A program made the position numbers and the translations under genes. The notes beneath the pieces were generated by a model, which did no database searches, had not been told where the DNA came from, and was given only the letters and a program-made list of their open reading frames with translations. DNA of 16,731 bases, from positions 1-16,731 of the forward strand of contig CAIJWY010000004.1 of NCBI GenBank assembly GCA_903824455.1, written 5' to 3'. Numbering within the stretch: position 1 is the stretch's first letter; each line of letters starts with the position of its first letter. The stretch is from an uncultured Micrococcales bacterium. Lineage in GTDB: Bacteria > Actinomycetota > Actinomycetes > Actinomycetales > Microbacteriaceae. Positions 13,252-16,731 of this stretch are shown here, in pieces.

Positions 13252-15146
13252 CGAGTAATCGTGGAATGTCGGTGGTGGAGGCTAGAGCGCTGGCTAAAGA
13301 TCCAAAAACCTCGACCGGCGTATTGTCTCGGTTGGCCAACGGGTACCCGGAAGTTTGGGATGAATTACTGGCGAACCCATCGATCTATCCGGAACTTCGA
13401 AAATGGATTGTGCAGGCCAAACTCGAACGGGTTCGTGTGTCGAATAGCCTCAATGTTGATACCCAAAGTAAGCCTCTCAACTCATCTTCCATTAGGCAGA
13501 TTCAGGTCGTTGAAAAAGTTAGAACTCGCGGGCGCCGCAAACTAGGCAGACTCGCCAGAACGTTTGGCGTATTGCTGGTGCCGGCGCTTGCAATTTCGGC
13601 CCTTTGGCTTGGCGTTGACTACCTTTACCGCACGCAACCGCCTCTCGGCATAGTTTCAATGGAGACACTGAATCAACCACAATCTTCTTCCAGCTGGCAA
13701 TACAGTCTCCAAACGGTCGGTGACCCATCTTGCACGCTTTACGAGTTTGCAACTCTTGACCAGAATCAGGCAGTGGTCCTGACCCAAAACGATCTGGATT
13801 CTAAGGACTGCCGCGAAAGCGAAACGCCGGCTCCGAGCACCCTTGCTCTGGTAAATCTTGAAACCGGTTTGCGGATTTGGCAAGTCGATCTGGCGGGTGA
13901 GCTCGACTGGACTGAAAAATGGCAAAAACAGTTGGTAGAAATTCCCGGTCTCAAGGAAGTCTTAGTGAAGTTCACCGACATTAACGGCAGTGACGCAGCC
14001 GGCGATAAGAAATCTATTGATGACAGCCAAAATCGCAAGATGAAAACGTTGGTTCCCTATAACCGACTAAACGGTTTGATAACCGATCCCGTGATTGCTA
14101 AGAGCAAGTATCAACCAATCATCCAAGCGCCGGTGCTTGAAGTCTTAGCGTTACCAGGCGACCTTAGAAGCATTTTGGTGATGACCAACGGGTCTAAGAA
14201 AGACTTTCGATACGCCAAATATCGCTCCAAACGACTCAGTAGCGCGAAGTGGAGCATCGAGTCAGATCAAAAGCCGATGGGCGGAAATCCGATTGTTGGC
14301 CGTCGTCTGATACTTGGACGCGAAAAGAATGACCTTCCGAAGTCGGTCCTGCTCCATAACGGTCGTCTCAGTGATTGGAGCGGAAAGCCGGCGGTAAAGC
14401 TCTATCGCATCGGCAACGTTTACGTTCAAATTTCTGGTGATGGCACGAAAGAGAAAGCAACCAACCTGGTTTCGCAGGGCGGTTTCGAAGGTCACGACAT
14501 CACCATCGACAGGATTGATGAATTCGGAAACACTATCTGGACTCTAGAAAGCAGCGGTTATGCAATCAGCCATGAGGATAGCGTTACTACACCGCGCAAT
14601 CGAGCTCACCTAAGTCAGCTGTTTATGTTGGATGGCAAGGACAACCGAGACGTCTCATTAGTTGAAGTAGAAAGCGGAACACTCAGCTGGACTACCAAGA
14701 TTTCTAAGCCACAGTTTGAAATTTCGAGAATTAACTCCGTAACCAACGTTTCGCTCTACCTAAACAAGAAGTATTCCGCCGAGTCAAAGTATTTCTCGAT
14801 GCTCAATCTAGTTGACGGGAAAGAATCAGAACCAATTAGGATTGCCGGTCGGTCGGTTCGTGTCGACGGAGAAACTGCAACCATCTCGGTTTTGGTAGAT
14901 GAGCCTTCGCGCAAAAAAATCATCAAGAACGCCGAAGCAGGTAAGCGCGTGAATCTAGACAACCGCGAAGACAAATCTGATGAGGTTCGCGTTTGTGCCA
15001 GAGGAATCGCCAACGAAGATTTCCAAACCGCTTGGACTTTCGAATGCAACGGCAATCAGCACCTAACTCGAGTGGGAGGTCGCTGGATTCTGGTTGACTT
15101 AACCAAAGGTCAGGAAAAATTCTGGCCACTGGGAGTGGGTCGCTGA
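13248..15146 (+). CDS. One-pass membrane protein: LRV-like domain inside, PQQ-like propeller outside
   Basis: A 632-residue protein of unknown function. Residues about 13-54 match the actinobacterial leucine-rich-repeat-variant pattern (A-x-D-P-x-T-x-x-x-x-L-x-x-L-A, then L-x-x-N-P-x-x-Y-P-x-L-x-x-W). A polar, basic linker (58-104, with RTRGRRK) precedes one membrane helix at about 105-125; the positive side puts the N-terminus in the cytoplasm. The external part (126-632) has repeated strands of the PQQ-like beta-propeller kind, such as ALVNLETGLRIWQVDL at 200-215, with similar turns ending in W431, W481 and W596. Only four cysteines occur, all external: C162, C188, C583 and C600; a first and last blade could each be pinned by a disulfide. 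The ATG overlaps the ABC stop by 4 bases, and its TGA shares one base with the kinase ATG. Its place between an FHA transporter and a kinase suggests a sensor or scaffold; I infer this only from context. Confidence 0.85.
   Translation: MTSNRGMSVVEARALAKDPKTSTGVLSRLANGYPEVWDELLANPSIYPELRKWIVQAKLERVRVSNSLNVDTQSKPLNSSSIRQIQVVEKVRTRGRRKLGRLARTFGVLLVPALAISALWLGVDYLYRTQPPLGIVSMETLNQPQSSSSWQYSLQTVGDPSCTLYEFATLDQNQAVVLTQNDLDSKDCRESETPAPSTLALVNLETGLRIWQVDLAGELDWTEKWQKQLVEIPGLKEVLVKFTDINGSDAAGDKKSIDDSQNRKMKTLVPYNRLNGLITDPVIAKSKYQPIIQAPVLEVLALPGDLRSILVMTNGSKKDFRYAKYRSKRLSSAKWSIESDQKPMGGNPIVGRRLILGREKNDLPKSVLLHNGRLSDWSGKPAVKLYRIGNVYVQISGDGTKEKATNLVSQGGFEGHDITIDRIDEFGNTIWTLESSGYAISHEDSVTTPRNRAHLSQLFMLDGKDNRDVSLVEVESGTLSWTTKISKPQFEISRINSVTNVSLYLNKKYSAESKYFSMLNLVDGKESEPIRIAGRSVRVDGETATISVLVDEPSRKKIIKNAEAGKRVNLDNREDKSDEVRVCARGIANEDFQTAWTFECNGNQHLTRVGGRWILVDLTKGQEKFWPLGVGR
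15131..15135 (+). promoter_or_regulatory. Ribosome binding site for the kinase gene
   Basis: GGGAG is ten bases upstream of the ATG at 15146, in the last codons of the preceding gene. The TGATG junction implies translational coupling. Confidence 0.4.
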
Positions 15147-16309
15147 TGCCTAATCGCTTGCCGCTGGTTCCCCCCGATATTTCAGGGCTGAGTTACCTGT
15201 CTCCACTTGGCCGTGGGGGCTTTGCCGATGTTTTTCTATACCGCCAATCGGTGCCAAGCCGCGAGGTTGCGGTGAAAATCTTTCTCAGGAAGTTTGAAGC
15301 AAAATCTCCTTCGGCAATCAGCTTTATCGCGGAAGCTAACAACCTAGCCAAGCTCGGGGGACACCCGAACATTGTGAACATCTTTGAAGCAAATATTTCA
15401 AGAAATGGCAATCCTTATATATCTATGGAGTATTGCCCAACTTCGCTAGGAAAAAACTGGCGAGTGAACCCGATGGGTTTGGAAACTGTTTTAGATATCG
15501 GGGTGCAGATTGCCAGCGCCCTGGAAACAGTTCACCGCAGCAATCTGATTCATCGCGACATAAAACCGTCGAATATTTTGATCAATTCTTTTGGCACCCC
15601 GGTTCTTTCCGATTTCGGAATTGCCGGCGACACGACTGTAGTCGACACCAACGATCAGGTGGCTATGTCTCTTCCTTGGAGTGCTCCAGAAGTGGTTGGC
15701 ATGCAAACACTTGGTTCGATCGAATCTGATGTTTTCTCGCTGGGTGCGACACTTTATTCGCTCCTAGCCGGCCGCACTCCGTTCGAGTCTGGTGATGCGA
15801 AACAAAATGACAATGAAAAGTTGAAGGCACGGATTCTCAGGGGAATCTACACTCCAATTCCTAGGGGCGGTATTCCGAGAATCGTGGAAGAGCTCCTCAA
15901 CAAGTCGATGTACCGTGATCCAGCCATGCGGTTCGGTAGCATGCAAGAGTTCGCGATGGCATTGAACGAACTCCAATCCGACCTTCAGTTTCAAGTGACC
16001 AGGATGAGCATCGCTCCATCCTCACGCGCAGCAAGAGAGGACAACCTGCCAAAGTATCAGTGCGGTCACCCAAAGGTCGACATCACTGGTCTAAACGTGG
16101 GGGTATATGTTGAGCCGGTCGGTGGTGGTCGCAAGAAAAAGGCTACCGAGACCGCGAATCCGGACGAATGCCCGATTTGTGCCAAGGCCGATGCCTTTGT
16201 TCCACTGAAGAAAAAGTTCAAACTCGGTCCACTTTTTTGGATGATCACCGGGGCGGCAGTCTTGGGGTTTTTACTGACCTATATATTCGTGAGTTCACCG
16301 GGGGTATAG
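15146..16309 (+). CDS. Membrane-anchored Ser/Thr protein kinase with Cys/His cluster
   Basis: A 387-residue Hanks-type kinase. Visible motifs are the glycine loop LGRGGFADVF 21-30, catalytic K44 in VAVK, helix-C E63, HRDIKPSN 136-143, DFG 156-158, APE 180-182 and D195-V-F-S-L-G in helix F, so it should be active. The P+1 segment reads MSLPWSAPE rather than the usual GTPxYMAPE, a variant I associate with kinases of bifidobacterial PFNA-type clusters. After the kinase domain (ends near 280), C306-x-H308 and C342-x2-C345 flank a basic glycine/lysine loop and could bind one zinc. A membrane helix at about 361-382 is followed by only five residues, so there is no external PASTA or other sensor. 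Likely partners are the FHA domains of the ABC protein and the LRV-propeller protein in the same operon (inference). Several Thr/Ser residues in the activation loop (T163, T164, T168) are candidate autophosphorylation sites. Confidence 0.95.
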   Translation: MPNRLPLVPPDISGLSYLSPLGRGGFADVFLYRQSVPSREVAVKIFLRKFEAKSPSAISFIAEANNLAKLGGHPNIVNIFEANISRNGNPYISMEYCPTSLGKNWRVNPMGLETVLDIGVQIASALETVHRSNLIHRDIKPSNILINSFGTPVLSDFGIAGDTTVVDTNDQVAMSLPWSAPEVVGMQTLGSIESDVFSLGATLYSLLAGRTPFESGDAKQNDNEKLKARILRGIYTPIPRGGIPRIVEELLNKSMYRDPAMRFGSMQEFAMALNELQSDLQFQVTRMSIAPSSRAAREDNLPKYQCGHPKVDITGLNVGVYVEPVGGGRKKKATETANPDECPICAKADAFVPLKKKFKLGPLFWMITGAAVLGFLLTYIFVSSPGV

Positions 16310-16313
16310 TTTG
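16300..16313 (+). promoter_or_regulatory. Ribosome binding site and TTG start of the last gene
   Basis: GGGGG at 16300-16304 is followed by six bases and TTG at 16311-16313. An in-frame TGA at 16290-16292 excludes any earlier start, and no ATG or GTG lies between. The next candidate codons would remove the basic N-terminus or part of the membrane helix. The spacing and topology both support TTG. Confidence 0.7.
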
Positions 16314-16731
16314 AGTTTCTTACGTGGCTCTCGCGCCACACGGCTGCCTTCGCGCAAGGTCTTGGAAGTCACGGCGATAGTGCTCGCGCTGGCACTAATC
16401 GCAGGGTCGGCCATTTTTGCGACCGGCTTCGATGTGAAAAATGTGAAACTCAACACCCAAAATGTTTGGGTTCTTCAAAAGGGTACTGGCACCAATCTGG
16501 CTTCTCGTTTCGGCCGAGTGAATACCGAGGTTAACGAGCTCACTTCATTTAACGCGGTAACCGACCCCAGCGAACTGATTCAAACTGAATTCGCTTCGCT
16601 TCTTTTTGCTGGTGCCAACACCAAATACGTGAACATAAGTTCGGCGTCGCCAAGCGATTTCACAGAAGACTCCGAAGATGCGATCGAGCTCGAGTCTTCG
16701 GCCAAATCAATTGCTGTGGGTGAAGCGGTGG
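16311..16731 (+). CDS. One-pass membrane protein, likely N-terminus of a PFNA-type FN3/Ig protein (3' end outside window)
   Basis: 140 codons are open from TTG 16311 to the right edge. The N-terminus is basic (LSFLRGSRATRLPSRK), followed by one hydrophobic helix at about residues 20-42 (VTAIVLALALIAGSAIFATG), so the rest should be outside. The external start, with the strands GFDVKNVKLNTQNVWVLQ and IELESSAKSIAVGEAV, resembles the N-terminal propeller-like region of actinobacterial FN3/Ig-domain proteins that open MoxR-DUF58-transglutaminase operons. In Bifidobacterium the PFNA cluster has kinase, FN3 protein, AAA ATPase, DUF58 and transglutaminase genes, and here too the gene follows a kinase, one base after its stop. 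No FN3 or Ig domain is visible yet in the 140 residues, so the family call rests on N-terminal resemblance and context. Confidence 0.72.
   Translation, partial: MSFLRGSRATRLPSRKVLEVTAIVLALALIAGSAIFATGFDVKNVKLNTQNVWVLQKGTGTNLASRFGRVNTEVNELTSFNAVTDPSELIQTEFASLLFAGANTKYVNISSASPSDFTEDSEDAIELESSAKSIAVGEAV

Noticed and set aside
16324..16339. GTGGC/GCCAC inverted repeat with a six-base loop near the start of the last gene
   Set aside because: Only five base pairs, inside coding sequence after the start codon and without a T-run; not a credible terminator or riboregulator.

Overview
The window is one co-directional, gap-free stretch of five plus-strand genes. It looks like the inside of a long operon from an actinobacterium. 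Base composition is near 50-53% GC by eye. The gene set (actinobacterial-type Ser/Thr kinase, FHA-ABC exporter of the Rv1747 kind, leucine-rich-repeat-variant domain, one-pass membrane proteins, no lipoprotein or outer-membrane signals) fits a moderate-GC Microbacteriaceae-like genome such as the small freshwater Luna-type lineages. That taxonomic placement is inference.

Positions 2-11011 are the 3' part of a giant gene. It is already open at the left edge and encodes at least 3669 residues. The visible protein is 33 Ig-like beta-sandwich repeats of about 110 residues, ending directly after the last repeat with no sortase signal or membrane anchor. The repeats form three zones: an alternating two-type zone at the left, a uniform central zone, and a second alternating zone at the right with a strict period of about 657 bases. 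Almost every repeat has a C-x(13-15)-C pair placed differently from the classical immunoglobulin disulfide.

The next three genes overlap end to start by 4, 4 and 1 bases. They are an ABC half-transporter with two N-terminal FHA domains (11008-13251), a one-pass protein with a cytoplasmic leucine-rich-repeat-variant domain and an external PQQ-like propeller (13248-15146), and a Ser/Thr kinase with a cysteine/histidine cluster and a C-terminal membrane anchor (15146-16309). A fifth gene starts at a TTG codon at 16311, one base after the kinase stop, and runs off the right edge. Its basic N-terminus, single membrane helix and following segment resemble the FN3 protein that follows the kinase in the bifidobacterial PFNA cluster (kinase, FN3, AAA ATPase, DUF58, transglutaminase).

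Together the genes suggest a phospho-regulated cell-surface module. A membrane kinase could phosphorylate partners recognised by the FHA domains of the exporter. The LRV-propeller protein could couple outside to inside. The giant Ig-repeat protein would be the surface fibre or adhesin made from the same transcript. The parts are individually recognisable; the linkage of a giant disulfide-rich Ig fibre to an FHA-ABC/kinase cassette is the aspect most worth testing. No RNA genes, mobile elements, CRISPR arrays, promoters or terminators were found, and no stretch over 300 bases lacks a gene.
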